Source of the DNA: Cobetia amphilecti
GTDB taxonomy: Bacteria > Pseudomonadota > Gammaproteobacteria > Pseudomonadales > Halomonadaceae
DNA length: 64,000 nucleotides
Direction of reading: 5' to 3'
Assembly (NCBI RefSeq): GCF_020217465.1
Contig: NZ_CP084115.1
Coordinates: 1 to 64,000, forward strand
The notes beneath the pieces are model-generated. The model did not search any database. It saw nothing but the letters and a program-made list of their open reading frames with translations, and was not told where the DNA came from. Each line of letters begins with the position of its first letter. The stretch's first letter is position 1. This document shows positions 51,047 to 59,831 of this stretch, in pieces. The position numbers and the translations under genes are program-made.

Positions 51047-52297
51047 TCAGTTCTCGAAATCAGCTTCCGAGTACAGGGTTCGGATACGCAGGGTATGGTC
51101 GACGGTCTTGAGCGCTTCGAGCGCTTTCTTGCCGTAGGCCTTGTCGACATCGATGACCACATAGCCGACCGTGTTGTTGGTCTGCAGGTACTGGCCAGAG
51201 ATGTTGATGCCTTCCTCGGACAGCACCTGGTTGATGCGTGACAGCACGCCCGGGACGTTGTCGTGGATATGCAGCAGACGGTGCTTTTCCGGGTGCGCCG
51301 GCAGGGCGACTTCCGGGAAGTTGACCGAGCCGATGGTGGTGCCGTTGTCGGAGTAGGTCACCAGCTTCTCGGCGACTTCGACACCGATGTTTTCCTGGGC
51401 TTCCATGGTGGAGCCACCGACGTGCGGCGTCAGGATGACATTGTCGAACTCGCGCAGCGGAGACACGAACTCTTCGCCGTTGCCTTTCGGCTCTACCGGG
51501 AAGACGTCGATGGCGGCGCCCAGCAGCTTGCCGCTGGAGAGGGCTTCGGCCAGGTCTTCGATGACGACGGTGGTGCCGCGTGCCGCATTGATGAAGACGC
51601 TGTTCTGCTTCATCAGCGCGAACTGCTGCTTGCCCATCATCCACTTGGTGGAGGGGATTTCCGGCACATGCAGGGTGACGATGTCAGCGCGCGCCAGCAG
51701 CTCTTCCAGGCTTGCCACCTGACGGGCATTGCCCATGCCGAGCTTGGTGACGGCATCGTAGTAGATGACGTCCAAGCCCAGGGATTCGCTGAGCACGGAC
51801 AGCTGGGAGCCGATGCTGCCGTAGCCCACGATGCCCAGCGTCTTGCCGCGGACTTCATGGCTGTTCTTGGCGGATTTCATCCACTGGCCACGATGTGCCT
51901 TGGCGCTCTTCTCCGGCACGCCGCGCATCAGCATGATGGCTTCGGCCAGTACCAGCTCGGCGACCGAGCGAGTGTTGGAGTAGGGCGCGTTGAACACGGG
52001 AATGCCGCGCTTCAGTGCGGCTTCCAGGTCGACCTGGTTGGTGCCGATGCAGAAGCAGCCGATGGCGGTGAGCTTCTCGGCAGCGGAGATCACGCGCTCG
52101 TTGAGCTGAGTGCGGGAGCGAATGCCGATGAAGTGCACATCGCGGATCTTCTCGATCAGTTCTTCCTCGGCCAGCGAGGTCTGAAGCAGTTCGATGTTGG
52201 TGTAACCCGCGTTGAGGAAATTATCCACGGCGGATTGGTGGACACCCTCGAGCAATAGAATCTTGATCTTGCTCTTGTCCAGGGACGTCTTGGCCAT
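51047..52297 (-). CDS. serA: D-3-phosphoglycerate dehydrogenase
   Basis: SerA oxidises 3-phosphoglycerate to open serine synthesis. The 416-residue protein (start MAKTSLDKSKIKILLLEG) has the NAD-binding LGIVGYGSIGSQLSVLSE, the catalytic Arg in INAARGTTV, Glu/His region TPHVGGSTMEAQENIG and a C-terminal ACT domain (VPGVLSRINQVLSEEGINI) for serine feedback. Length fits the Escherichia type. An upstream in-frame Met at 52381 is not supported. A good TTGACA lies upstream on the minus strand (52411-52416) but without a convincing -10. Confidence 0.96.
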   Translation of the reverse strand: MAKTSLDKSKIKILLLEGVHQSAVDNFLNAGYTNIELLQTSLAEEELIEKIRDVHFIGIRSRTQLNERVISAAEKLTAIGCFCIGTNQVDLEAALKRGIPVFNAPYSNTRSVAELVLAEAIMLMRGVPEKSAKAHRGQWMKSAKNSHEVRGKTLGIVGYGSIGSQLSVLSESLGLDVIYYDAVTKLGMGNARQVASLEELLARADIVTLHVPEIPSTKWMMGKQQFALMKQNSVFINAARGTTVVIEDLAEALSSGKLLGAAIDVFPVEPKGNGEEFVSPLREFDNVILTPHVGGSTMEAQENIGVEVAEKLVTYSDNGTTIGSVNFPEVALPAHPEKHRLLHIHDNVPGVLSRINQVLSEEGINISGQYLQTNNTVGYVVIDVDKAYGKKALEALKTVDHTLRIRTLYSEADFEN

Positions 52298-52559
52298 TGT
52301 CGGATCAACCCTCTCGCCGGTCATGCCGGCGTTTCTGTTCGTTTGGTCTTTTTCATGACCTGCTGGCGTGTCACACCTCAAGAAAATGCCAGAGAAACAG
52401 CGGGGCGTGCTGTCAACAGGGGAGCAAAGAATATCACAGCCGACGGGGCCTCCGGATGAAATGTCCGCGTGCCGGGCATGAAAAATTCACAGCACAGCCG
52501 TTTGATGTGACTCTTCCTCCGTGCGCAGGGGGTGGGCAGCGTCGTGAAGCCCTTCGGGT

Positions 52560-52565
52560 TATACT
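52560..52565 (+). promoter_or_regulatory. -10 element of the xseB-ispA-dxs promoter
   Basis: TATACT lies 53 bp before xseB in the 321-bp serA-xseB gap; the -35 is weak. Nothing else is recognised in the gap apart from the serA TTGACA. Confidence 0.4.
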
Positions 52566-52618
52566 GGCGCTCCACACAGAGACACCGGGCCCGCCCGGTC
52601 GGATGAGCGAGAGCACCC

Positions 52619-52903
52619 ATGGCCGAAAAGGAAGTGCCACAGGATTTCGCCGCCACCCTGGCCCGTCTTGAAGGGTTGGTGACGCGGCTCGAGGCTGGCG
52701 ACATGTCGCTGGAAGCGTCACTGGGCGCTTTTGAAGAGGGCGTGGGACTGGCGCGTGAGGCGCAGCAGCGGCTCGACAGCGCCGAGTTGCGCCTGCAGGC
52801 ATTGGTGGAAGGCCCGGAGGGAGCGCTGACGCCCACGGCGTTTACGGCGCCCGATGCCGCAGGCAGCATGGCGGGTGAAGCGGACGAGGAGAAGGACTGG
52901 TGA
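52619..52903 (+). CDS. xseB: Exodeoxyribonuclease VII small subunit
   Basis: A 94-residue helical protein that coats the large subunit XseA. The core FAATLARLEGLVTRLEAGDMSLEASLGAFEEG (positions 10-41) is the family signature; the C-terminal 30 residues are acidic and variable. Stop and ispA start overlap by one base. It is the first gene of the isoprenoid unit, the usual location. Confidence 0.94.
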   Translation: MAEKEVPQDFAATLARLEGLVTRLEAGDMSLEASLGAFEEGVGLAREAQQRLDSAELRLQALVEGPEGALTPTAFTAPDAAGSMAGEADEEKDW

Positions 52904-53835
52904 TGTCAGGTGGATTGAATACGCAAGTCACGCCGACAGCATCGCAGGCCAGCGAGCTGATTCGCTCTGGACAGGCGCGCAGTGAGGCCGTGCTTGAGGC
53001 GTTGTTGACTCCCGGCAGTGCGGCGGTGAGTGAGCGTCTCGAGGACGCCATGCGCTACAGCGTGCTGGGTGGCGGCAAGCGTCTGCGCCCCGTGCTGCTG
53101 TATGCGGTGGGTCGTGCCCTGGGCTGCGATGAGGAGGCCGCTGACCGCGCTGCGCTGGACGCGGCGGCAGCGGCGCTCGAATTGGTGCATGCCTATTCGC
53201 TGGTCCATGATGACCTGCCGGCCATGGACGATGACGACCTGCGGCGTGGCCGTCCCACCGTGCATCGCGCCTTCGATGAGGCGACCGCCATTCTCGCGGG
53301 CGATGCCCTGTTGACGCTCTCCTTCGAAGTGATGGCGACGACCGGCCATGTACGGACACCGGCCCTGGTGCGTACCCTGGCCGAGGCCTCCGGGCGGCGC
53401 GGCATGGTGGCCGGTCAGGCGCTGGACCTCGAGGCGGTCGGCCAGTTCCGCGAGGTAGAGGCGCTGTCACGCATGCATGCCTACAAGACCGGCGCGCTGA
53501 TACGCGCCGCGGTCCGTCTGGGCGGATTGGTGGCAGTCGACGAGCAGGATTCGCGTCTTGCTGCCCTGGAGCGCTACGCTTCGGCTATCGGCCTGGCCTT
53601 CCAGATCCAGGATGACATCCTGGACGTGACGGGCGACACCGCAACGCTTGGCAAGACGGCCGGTGCTGACGCTGCGCGCGACAAGCCGACCTATCCCTCG
53701 CTGCTTGGACTCGATGGTGCTCAAGAGCGAGCAGGTCAGCTACTGCAAGAGGCCCTGGATGCCCTGGCACCGTTGGGAGAGGCCGCAGAGCCACTCGCGG
53801 TGCTGGCGCGCTACATGATCGAGCGAGACCACTGA
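52903..53835 (+). CDS. ispA: Farnesyl diphosphate synthase
   Basis: IspA condenses C5 units to farnesyl diphosphate. The 310-residue protein has GGGKRLRPVLLY, the first aspartate-rich motif DDLPAMDDDDLRRGRPT, KTGALI, and the second motif FQIQDDILDVTGD. The ATG at 52903 is preferred over the GTG at 52900 because GGAGAAGG sits 7 bases before it. dxs follows after 12 bp. Confidence 0.95.
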   Translation: MSGGLNTQVTPTASQASELIRSGQARSEAVLEALLTPGSAAVSERLEDAMRYSVLGGGKRLRPVLLYAVGRALGCDEEAADRAALDAAAAALELVHAYSLVHDDLPAMDDDDLRRGRPTVHRAFDEATAILAGDALLTLSFEVMATTGHVRTPALVRTLAEASGRRGMVAGQALDLEAVGQFREVEALSRMHAYKTGALIRAAVRLGGLVAVDEQDSRLAALERYASAIGLAFQIQDDILDVTGDTATLGKTAGADAARDKPTYPSLLGLDGAQERAGQLLQEALDALAPLGEAAEPLAVLARYMIERDH

Positions 53836-53847
53836 TTCCTGACGCCT

Positions 53848-55770
53848 ATGAAGCTGTTTGACGAGATACCTCAGGCGCGCCCCGCGACGCCACTGCTCGA
53901 TGCGGTCGAGACACCTCAAGCGCTGCGCGCCATGAGCGCGGCACAGCTGCGCCAATTGGCTGACGAACTGCGCGCCTACCTGCTTTACAGCGTCGGCTGT
54001 ACCGGCGGGCACTTCGGTGCCGGGCTCGGTGTGGTCGAGCTGACCGTGGCCCTCCACCATGCGCTGGAAACGCCCCATGACCGTCTGGTGTGGGACGTGG
54101 GTCATCAGGCCTATCCGCACAAGATTCTGACCGGCCGTCGTGAAGCCATGTACAGCATGCGCCAGTACAACGGCCTGTCTGCCTTCCCCAAGCGTGCCGA
54201 GAGCGAGTTCGACACCTTCGGGGTGGGCCATTCCAGCACCTCGATCAGTGCGGCGTTGGGCATGGCGCTCGGCGCCCGCACGGCGGGTGAGTCACGGCGC
54301 GCCTGTGCGGTGATCGGCGATGGTGCCCTGACGGCTGGCATGGCGTTCGAGGCACTGGCGCATGCCGGGCACGTGAAGGCCAATATGCTGGTCGTGCTCA
54401 ATGACAACGAGATGTCGATCTCCGAGAACGTCGGCGGCCTGGCAAGCTATCTGGCACGTATTCTGGCCAGCAAGCCGTATACCCAGATGCGCGCCAACGG
54501 CAAGCGACTGCTGTCGCCCTTGCCGGGTGCGCTGGAGCTTGCCAAGCGTACCGAAGAGCACATGAAGGGCTTCATCAGCCCGGCGACGCTGTTCGAGGAG
54601 ATGGGCTTCAACTACATCGGCCCCATCGACGGCCATGACCTGCCGGCGCTGGTGCAGACGTTGCGCAACATGCGTGATCTGGATGGCCCGCAGTTCCTGC
54701 ATGTGGTGACGCGCAAGGGCAAGGGCTTCCTGCCGGCGGAGCGTGACCCGATCGGTTATCACGCCATCACCAAGCTCGAGAAGGCCGCGCCTCAGGCAGC
54801 CGAGCAGGCGCCTGCCGTCACCGACGCGCCGGCTCCCAAGCCGCAGAAATACTGCAGCGTCTTCGGCAACTGGCTGTGTGACGCCGCCGCCGCGGATGCG
54901 CGCGTCATCGGCATCACGCCGGCCATGCGGGAAGGCTCGGATCTGGTGCGCTTCTCGAAGGAATATCCTGATCGCTACTACGATGTCGCCATCGCGGAGC
55001 AGCACGCGGTGACAGTGGCAGCGGGCATGGCCTGTGAGGGCATGAAGCCGGTGGTGGCGATCTATTCCACCTTCCTGCAGCGTGGCTATGATCAGCTGAT
55101 CCACGATGTCGCGGTGCAGAAACTGGACGTGACCTTTGCCATCGACCGTGCCGGTCTGGTCGGCGAGGACGGCCCGACCCATCACGGCAGCCTGGACATG
55201 TCGTTCCTGCGCTGCGTGCCGGAGCTGGTGCTGATGGCGCCGGCCGATGAAGCCGAGTGCCGTGGCATGCTGAGCGCGGCACTGGCCCACTCCGGGCCTG
55301 CCGCAGTGCGCTATCCGCGCGGTACCGGGCCGGGGGTGGCCACCGATGCCGACCTGACGCCAATGGCCATCGGTCAGGGGGAATATCGCCGTCGTATCAG
55401 CGGCAGCCCCGAGGTGCGTGTCGCCATCGTCGCCGTGGGCAGCATGAACACGCCGGTGGCCGAGGTCGCCGAGGCGCTGGACGCGACCCACTTCAATCTG
55501 CGCTCCATCAAGCCGCTGGACCGTGAGGCATTGCTCGAGATCGCCGCGGAGCACGACCTGGTCGTGACCGTCGAAGAGAATGCCATCGCGGGTGGCGCGG
55601 GAGCCGGCGTGGCCGAGCTCTACCTGAACGCGGGACTGGCTCAGCCCATGTTGCTGCTGGGGCTGCCGGATGGCTTCGTCGAGCATGGCAAGCCGGTCGA
55701 GCTGCTGCGTGATTGCGGTCTGGATGCCGCCGGCATCCGCGCCAGTATCGAGGCTCGCCTCGGCAGCTGA
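53848..55770 (+). CDS. dxs: 1-deoxy-D-xylulose-5-phosphate synthase
   Basis: DXS makes DXP from pyruvate and glyceraldehyde 3-phosphate with thiamine diphosphate, feeding isoprenoids, thiamine and pyridoxal. The 640-residue protein has [18 protein letters not shown], the ThDP motif [34 protein letters not shown], and the pyrimidine domain [15 protein letters not shown]. No strong ribosome-binding site is visible, suggesting coupling to ispA. Terminator follows. Confidence 0.97.
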   Translation: MKLFDEIPQARPATPLLDAVETPQALRAMSAAQLRQLADELRAYLLYSVGCTGGHFGAGLGVVELTVALHHALETPHDRLVWDVGHQAYPHKILTGRREAMYSMRQYNGLSAFPKRAESEFDTFGVGHSSTSISAALGMALGARTAGESRRACAVIGDGALTAGMAFEALAHAGHVKANMLVVLNDNEMSISENVGGLASYLARILASKPYTQMRANGKRLLSPLPGALELAKRTEEHMKGFISPATLFEEMGFNYIGPIDGHDLPALVQTLRNMRDLDGPQFLHVVTRKGKGFLPAERDPIGYHAITKLEKAAPQAAEQAPAVTDAPAPKPQKYCSVFGNWLCDAAAADARVIGITPAMREGSDLVRFSKEYPDRYYDVAIAEQHAVTVAAGMACEGMKPVVAIYSTFLQRGYDQLIHDVAVQKLDVTFAIDRAGLVGEDGPTHHGSLDMSFLRCVPELVLMAPADEAECRGMLSAALAHSGPAAVRYPRGTGPGVATDADLTPMAIGQGEYRRRISGSPEVRVAIVAVGSMNTPVAEVAEALDATHFNLRSIKPLDREALLEIAAEHDLVVTVEENAIAGGAGAGVAELYLNAGLAQPMLLLGLPDGFVEHGKPVELLRDCGLDAAGIRASIEARLGS

Positions 55771-55790
55771 TCCTGGTGACATGCAATACC

Positions 55791-55840
55791 GAAACGCCTG
55801 TGGATGACTCGAGAGTTCGAGTTGTCCACAGGCGTTTTTC
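55791..55840 (+). terminator. Terminator of xseB-ispA-dxs
   Basis: Outer stem 55791-55804 with 55825-55838, internal loop, and an inner CTCGA/TCGAG helix; a run of T follows. Confidence 0.85.
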
Positions 55841-56009
55841 GTTGTGTGACTGCCTGCGGCGAGACGGCGAAGGATGCATGGAAACTCCGCGACTTCCCGC
55901 CCATGCTGGATGACCATCAAGCCCTCTGCTCAAGCAGCCAGGGCCTGGCTGGCGCGAAAGCCGTCACCTGCGCCAGTCACCACCGCAACGCCACGGAGTG
56001 CGCCCGACC

Positions 56010-56639
56010 ATGTTGACTCTCTACAGCTATCCGAATTCCCGCTCGCTGCGGGTCGCCTGGACGCTCGAGGAACTGGGGCTCGATTACCGGATTCATAGTC
56101 TGGATCTGAAGGCCGGTGAGGGGCACAGCCCTGAATACCTGGCCATTCATCCCGATGGCAAGGCGCCAGCCCTGGTGGATGGTGAGCTGGCCCTGTTCGA
56201 GTCCAGTGCCATCTGTCGCTACCTGGCGGCGCGAGAAGGGCGCCTGCTGCCACAATCGCTGGCCGGGCAGGCACAGATGGATCAATGGCTCAGTTTCCTG
56301 ACCACCGAGCTTGAGCAGCCGCTGTGGACATTGGCCAAGCACACCTTCGCGCTGCCGGAGGACCAGCGCTGTGATGCCATCAAGCAGACAGCCCAATGGG
56401 AATTCCAGCGTGCTCTCAAGGCACTTCAGCGCCGCTTCGATGGCCAGGGCTGGCTGGTGGCCGATGAATTCAGTGTCGCCGATATCTTTCTCGCCCAGAC
56501 CCTCAGCTGGGCGCAGATGGCCGGGCAACCTCTGCCGGCCGTGCTTGAACAATGGGGCGAAGAGGTGCGAGCGCGTCCTGCCTGCGAGCGGGCCCGCCAG
56601 CGCGAGCAACAGGCCGCCGAGGAGCGTCAGCAACACTGA
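56010..56639 (+). CDS. Glutathione S-transferase family protein
   Basis: A 209-residue GST. The N-terminal thioredoxin-fold domain has TLYSYPNSRSLRVAWTLEEL and the glutathione-contacting GKAPALVDGELALFESSAIC; the helical C-terminal domain includes FSVADIFLAQTL, the conserved folding motif with Asp. ATG 56010 follows a GGAG; the GTG at 55998 adds four residues. Substrate unknown. gshB elsewhere in the window supplies glutathione. Confidence 0.88.
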   Translation: MLTLYSYPNSRSLRVAWTLEELGLDYRIHSLDLKAGEGHSPEYLAIHPDGKAPALVDGELALFESSAICRYLAAREGRLLPQSLAGQAQMDQWLSFLTTELEQPLWTLAKHTFALPEDQRCDAIKQTAQWEFQRALKALQRRFDGQGWLVADEFSVADIFLAQTLSWAQMAGQPLPAVLEQWGEEVRARPACERARQREQQAAEERQQH

Positions 56640-56764
56640 GCCCTGTTGCCGGAACCGTCATAGAACGCCGTCACAGGCCAAGCTGACGGGCTGATCTGTC
56701 CTGCATGTACTGCATGTTCTGCAATGACGTCATGAAAGCGCTCTGAGAGCGCGCACACGCCACG

Positions 56765-56796
56765 AGGCGCCATCCTGATATCAGGTGGCGCCTTTT
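56765..56796 (+). terminator. Probable terminator downstream of the GST gene
   Basis: A 13-bp stem (AGGCGCCA and CCTGA pairing with TCAGG and TGGCGCCT, one bulged T) and a TTTT tail, 126 bp after the stop. Confidence 0.7.
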
Positions 56797-56920
56797 GCGT
56801 TTCTGGGCCTCAGAGGCGCTTGCAGGACGCCTGACGAGGTTGAGGGGTCACCCTGCTCGTTCAGCGGCGTCAACTGTCTGGGGCGCGCCCCAGGCTGTCT
56901 GGTGGCGGGCTGACCCAGGT

Positions 56921-57055
56921 CGGTTCGAGACAGGTCGGTTCGAGGCAGGGCGGTTCGAGGCAGGGCGGTTCGAGGCAGGGCGGTTCGAGGCAGGGCGGTT
57001 CGAGGCAGGGCGGTTCGAGGCAGGGCGGTTCGAGGCAGGGCGGCGCGAGGCAGGC
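56921..57055. repeat. Nine 15-bp tandem repeats
   Basis: Nine head-to-tail units of CGGTTCGAGGCAGGG; copies 2-8 are identical and copies 1 and 9 diverge. The period keeps a frame open on both strands (pentapeptides such as GRFEA), but no codon-use or start support exists for a protein. It is part of the 758-bp gap between the GST gene and the Fic-like gene. Confidence 0.9.
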
Positions 57056-57083
57056 CCTCGATCGAGGGCGGGTTTCAGGCATT

Positions 57084-57397
57084 CGGTGGTGAATGATGCG
57101 CTGTTGAATATTTTGCGTATCTATTAATGATTCGGTAATTGGTTGTTTTCGTCATGGTGGTCAAGTGTTGATCGTGATGAGGGCGAGGGCAGTACTCATG
57201 CGTTGTGAGTGGCGACATATCCGATGAAAATCATGGGGTTGAGAGGTTTATTAGATTTTCATGACATGACATTGATCAAATCAAAAGCGATGATCGTATC
57301 TTTGCTATTTTGCGCATCATTAATTGATTCGGTATGTGGTTTATTGCGGATCTTTTTGATAAGATGTTGGTGAAAACATCAATGGGAATAACAACTT
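57084..57397. other. Low-GC leader region with an imperfect 37-bp direct repeat
   Basis: This stretch is visibly AT-rich compared with everything around it. Two copies of a TATTTTGCG...GATTCGGTA block (57109-57145 and 57306-57342) lie 197 bp apart, the second ending 55 bp before the downstream gene. A possible -10 TAAGAT (57360-57365) follows the second copy. It looks like a control region, perhaps bound by a dedicated or nucleoid protein. Confidence 0.6.
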
Positions 57398-58699
57398 ATG
57401 TGGATCTGGCAGCAGCCTGACTGGCCACGGGGGCGGTTGGAGGTCATGCCCTTGATGGGGCAGTTGGCGGCGACCCAGGCGGTGATGTCGCCGCTGGTCG
57501 CTCAGGGACAGAATCTCTATCCCCGACAACGCCTGCGTCTCGAGGCGACGCTCCTCAGCGAAGAGATGGAAGCCAGTGCCCAGCTGTCCGGCGTGGTGCT
57601 CGGGCGGGCGGCGTTGCGTGATGCGCTGTATCAGGCGCTGGGGCTGGAGTCCGGCCATCAGGAGTCACCGCGCGGGCCGGCACCTGGTGTCGACGTCTTC
57701 GTGGATGTGACGCTGGAAGTCGTGCGCACGGCATTCCAGCCGCTGAGCCGCCAACAGGTGCTCGAGTGGCATCGGCGTCTGGGGCCTTTCCTGCCGCGCA
57801 GCAGTGGTCAGCCTCTCGGGGCATGGCGCGAGGCGCGCTACGAGGCGGTCAGCGGTCGTTACGGTCTCAAGCGCTTGCGTTATCGCGCTCCGGCGGAGAA
57901 CCCCGATGCGTTGGACCGGGAGCTGGATGTCTTCTGGCAGCGTCTGGCGACGGAAGAACCGGATGTGGATAACTCAGGGGTGTTGAATGCCCTGCAGCTG
58001 CATGCGCACTGGCAGGCGCTCGCACCGCTGGCCTTGGGCAACGGCTTGATCGGGCGCTTGCTGCTGATGCGCTGGCTGACACGAATCGATGCCCTGGCCG
58101 CGTTGCAGCAGCAGGGCGAGTTTGTCGGCAAGGCCGCCGAGCGCTGGGAGTCGGAAGCGCTGGAGCAACTCTGCTGGCGCCGCCAGGCGCTGTTCTCGGT
58201 GGTGCTCGAGCATCAGGACGAATTGCGCGAGCTGGAGCAGCGTTATCTCGGCAAGCCCCAGACCTCGGCCAGCGGCCATCCGCTGCCGCCGCAGCTGGAC
58301 CGCGCGCTCAATGGTGAGGGGGAGGATGCAGCGCCCGGTGACATGAATGTCTGGTCCGAGTGGTGGCTTTTGCGTCTGCGCGACGCCGGTCGTCGGACGG
58401 CCTTCCATTACCAGCGCGTCCAGCGCGCCGAGCGACTGTGGCTGGAGCACGCGCGTACGCCGCTGAATGCCCGCCAGCGCGAGCTGGTACTGACATTGTT
58501 GGAGCGAGACGACGAAGAGGGCGTGGGGCGCGCCGAATACCGCGCCCTGGTCGATACCTCCGACCCTACCGCCGCCCGCGATCTCGCCGATCTTACCGCC
58601 AAACAAGTACTGGAAAGTTACGGTGTCGGGCGCGGTACCCGGTATCGCTTGCCGGTCTTTGCCCCTCAGGGAGATAGCCCTGTGAGAGACGAGCCCTGA
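57398..58699 (+). CDS. Degenerate Fic-family protein (DUF4172 N-terminus, winged-helix C-terminus)
   Basis: A 433-residue protein. It opens MWIWQQPDWPRG, the start of DUF4172, usual in class II Fic proteins. The inhibitory motif expected as SSxIEG(E/N) reads SAQLSG (60-65), losing its glutamate. The catalytic HPFxxGNGRxxR reads APLALGNGLIGR (209-220): the histidine is Ala, the acidic residue is Leu and the first Arg is Leu. A winged-helix segment near 385-415 (ARDLADLTAKQVLESYGV, GRGTRYRLP) is kept. AMP transfer is therefore unlikely; a DNA-binding or scaffold role is inference. Frame is intact. Confidence 0.8.
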   Translation: MWIWQQPDWPRGRLEVMPLMGQLAATQAVMSPLVAQGQNLYPRQRLRLEATLLSEEMEASAQLSGVVLGRAALRDALYQALGLESGHQESPRGPAPGVDVFVDVTLEVVRTAFQPLSRQQVLEWHRRLGPFLPRSSGQPLGAWREARYEAVSGRYGLKRLRYRAPAENPDALDRELDVFWQRLATEEPDVDNSGVLNALQLHAHWQALAPLALGNGLIGRLLLMRWLTRIDALAALQQQGEFVGKAAERWESEALEQLCWRRQALFSVVLEHQDELRELEQRYLGKPQTSASGHPLPPQLDRALNGEGEDAAPGDMNVWSEWWLLRLRDAGRRTAFHYQRVQRAERLWLEHARTPLNARQRELVLTLLERDDEEGVGRAEYRALVDTSDPTAARDLADLTAKQVLESYGVGRGTRYRLPVFAPQGDSPVRDEP

Positions 58700-58720
58700 A
58701 GCGTCAAAAAAATCGCGAAA

Positions 58721-58757
58721 AAAAGCGGGAAGGGTCATGACGACTCTTCCCGCCTTT
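58721..58757 (+). terminator. Terminator of the Fic-like gene
   Basis: Arms GCGGGAAG (58725-58732) and CTTCCCGC (58745-58752) within A-rich and T-rich flanks (CTTTTTG). Confidence 0.75.
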
Positions 58758-58774
58758 TTGAGGTGGCTTGCCGA

Positions 58775-58844
58775 TGTTCTCAGTGCCGTGTTCTCAGTGC
58801 CGTGTTCTCAGTGCCGTGTTCTCAGTGCCGTGTTCTCAAGCCGG
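58775..58844. repeat. Five 14-bp tandem repeats downstream of trhA
   Basis: Four perfect TGTTCTCAGTGCCG units and a fifth diverged copy. They lie 43 bp beyond the stop of the leftward trhA gene. Confidence 0.88.
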
Positions 58845-58887
58845 TGTGCTCAAGAGCGCCGGCCAGCGTGGCGGTTCCCCGATCACG

Positions 58888-59697
58888 TCATACGGAATAC
58901 GGCAGCACTGCGGTATAGATGGCGAAGAAGTGGCAGGTACTGCCGCCAAGCACGAACAGGTGCCAGATGGCGTGGTGATAGCGCAGGCGTGTCATCAGAA
59001 AGAAGATCACGCCCAGGGTATAGGTGATGCCGCCGGCGACCAGCAGGATGAGCCCCGTCTCGGAGAGCTTCTCGACCAGCATCGGCGAGGCGAACACGAT
59101 CAACCAGCCCATCAGCAGATAGACGCTCACGCGCAGGGCACTGAAGCGTTCAGGCCAGCGCAGCTTGAGGAAGATGCCGCCCAGCGCGAGCGACCAGATG
59201 ATGGCGAACAGTGTCCAGCCGGTCGGGCCGCGAAGATTGACCAGCAGGAAGGGCGTATAGGTGCCGGCGATCAGAAGATAGATGGCGCAGTGATCCAGCA
59301 GCTGGAAGGCATATTTCAGGCGTGGGTGACGGATACCGTGATAGAGCGTCGAGGCCGCATACAGCACCACCAGGGTCAGGCCGTAGAGGCTGACGCTGAC
59401 GATCTTCCAGGGGTCGACTTCGGCAGCGAGGCTGGCCATCACGATCAGCACGATCATGCCGACGAGGCCCATGAAGGCGCCGATGCCGTGGCTGGCGCTG
59501 TGCAGCCATTCCTCCAGCCGGGTATAGAGAGCAGGCGTTGCGGAGGTGTCGCGTGAATCTGCGTCATCGGCAGGCGATGCGCTGGAAGAGGGTGATGCCT
59601 GAGGAGGTGTCGAGGCGGGCCGTGTTGACGAAGGCTGTGATGACTGAGGTTGCGATGAAGAAGGCTGTGATGATGCAGCCGTTGAGTCTTTGCGCAT
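58888..59697 (-). CDS. trhA: PAQR/hemolysin III-family membrane protein TrhA
   Basis: A 269-residue integral membrane protein with seven predicted spans after about 50 low-complexity Ser/Pro/Gln-rich residues. Conserved positions are HSASHGIGAFMG, STLYHGIRH, LLDHCAIYLLIAGTYTPF and IWHLFVLGGSTCHFFAIY, whose His/Asp/Ser residues form the metal site of this superfamily. TrhA/YqfA proteins are linked to membrane energy and fluidity homeostasis. The Ser/Pro-rich N-terminal tail is unusual for bacterial homologues. GGAGA precedes the start. Confidence 0.9.
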   Translation of the reverse strand: MRKDSTAASSQPSSSQPQSSQPSSTRPASTPPQASPSSSASPADDADSRDTSATPALYTRLEEWLHSASHGIGAFMGLVGMIVLIVMASLAAEVDPWKIVSVSLYGLTLVVLYAASTLYHGIRHPRLKYAFQLLDHCAIYLLIAGTYTPFLLVNLRGPTGWTLFAIIWSLALGGIFLKLRWPERFSALRVSVYLLMGWLIVFASPMLVEKLSETGLILLVAGGITYTLGVIFFLMTRLRYHHAIWHLFVLGGSTCHFFAIYTAVLPYSV

Positions 59698-59831
59698 GGC
59701 GATGTCTCCGGCGCGGGTTCGACTCCAGCCTACTCCCTGGCGGGTGACGTCGTCATGTCACGCTCGCTGTGCCAGCCAGTCAATTTGCCTATAAAGGAAG
59801 GGGGAACCAGTCAGGCTCCCCCTGCGCGCGG

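Noticed and set aside
56921-57055. Possible CRISPR array
   Set aside because: The 15-bp units are directly adjacent, with no spacers and no cas genes in the window.
56795-57127. A 110-codon frame encoding GRFEA pentapeptide repeats (and the reverse frame with PPCLE repeats)
   Set aside because: Openness follows from a 15-bp period without stops. No ribosome-binding site, conserved flank or folded domain supports translation.
57964-57972. DnaA-box match TGTGGATAA
   Set aside because: A single box inside a coding region; no cluster, no AT-rich unwinding element at the box. oriC is expected upstream of dnaA, outside the window.
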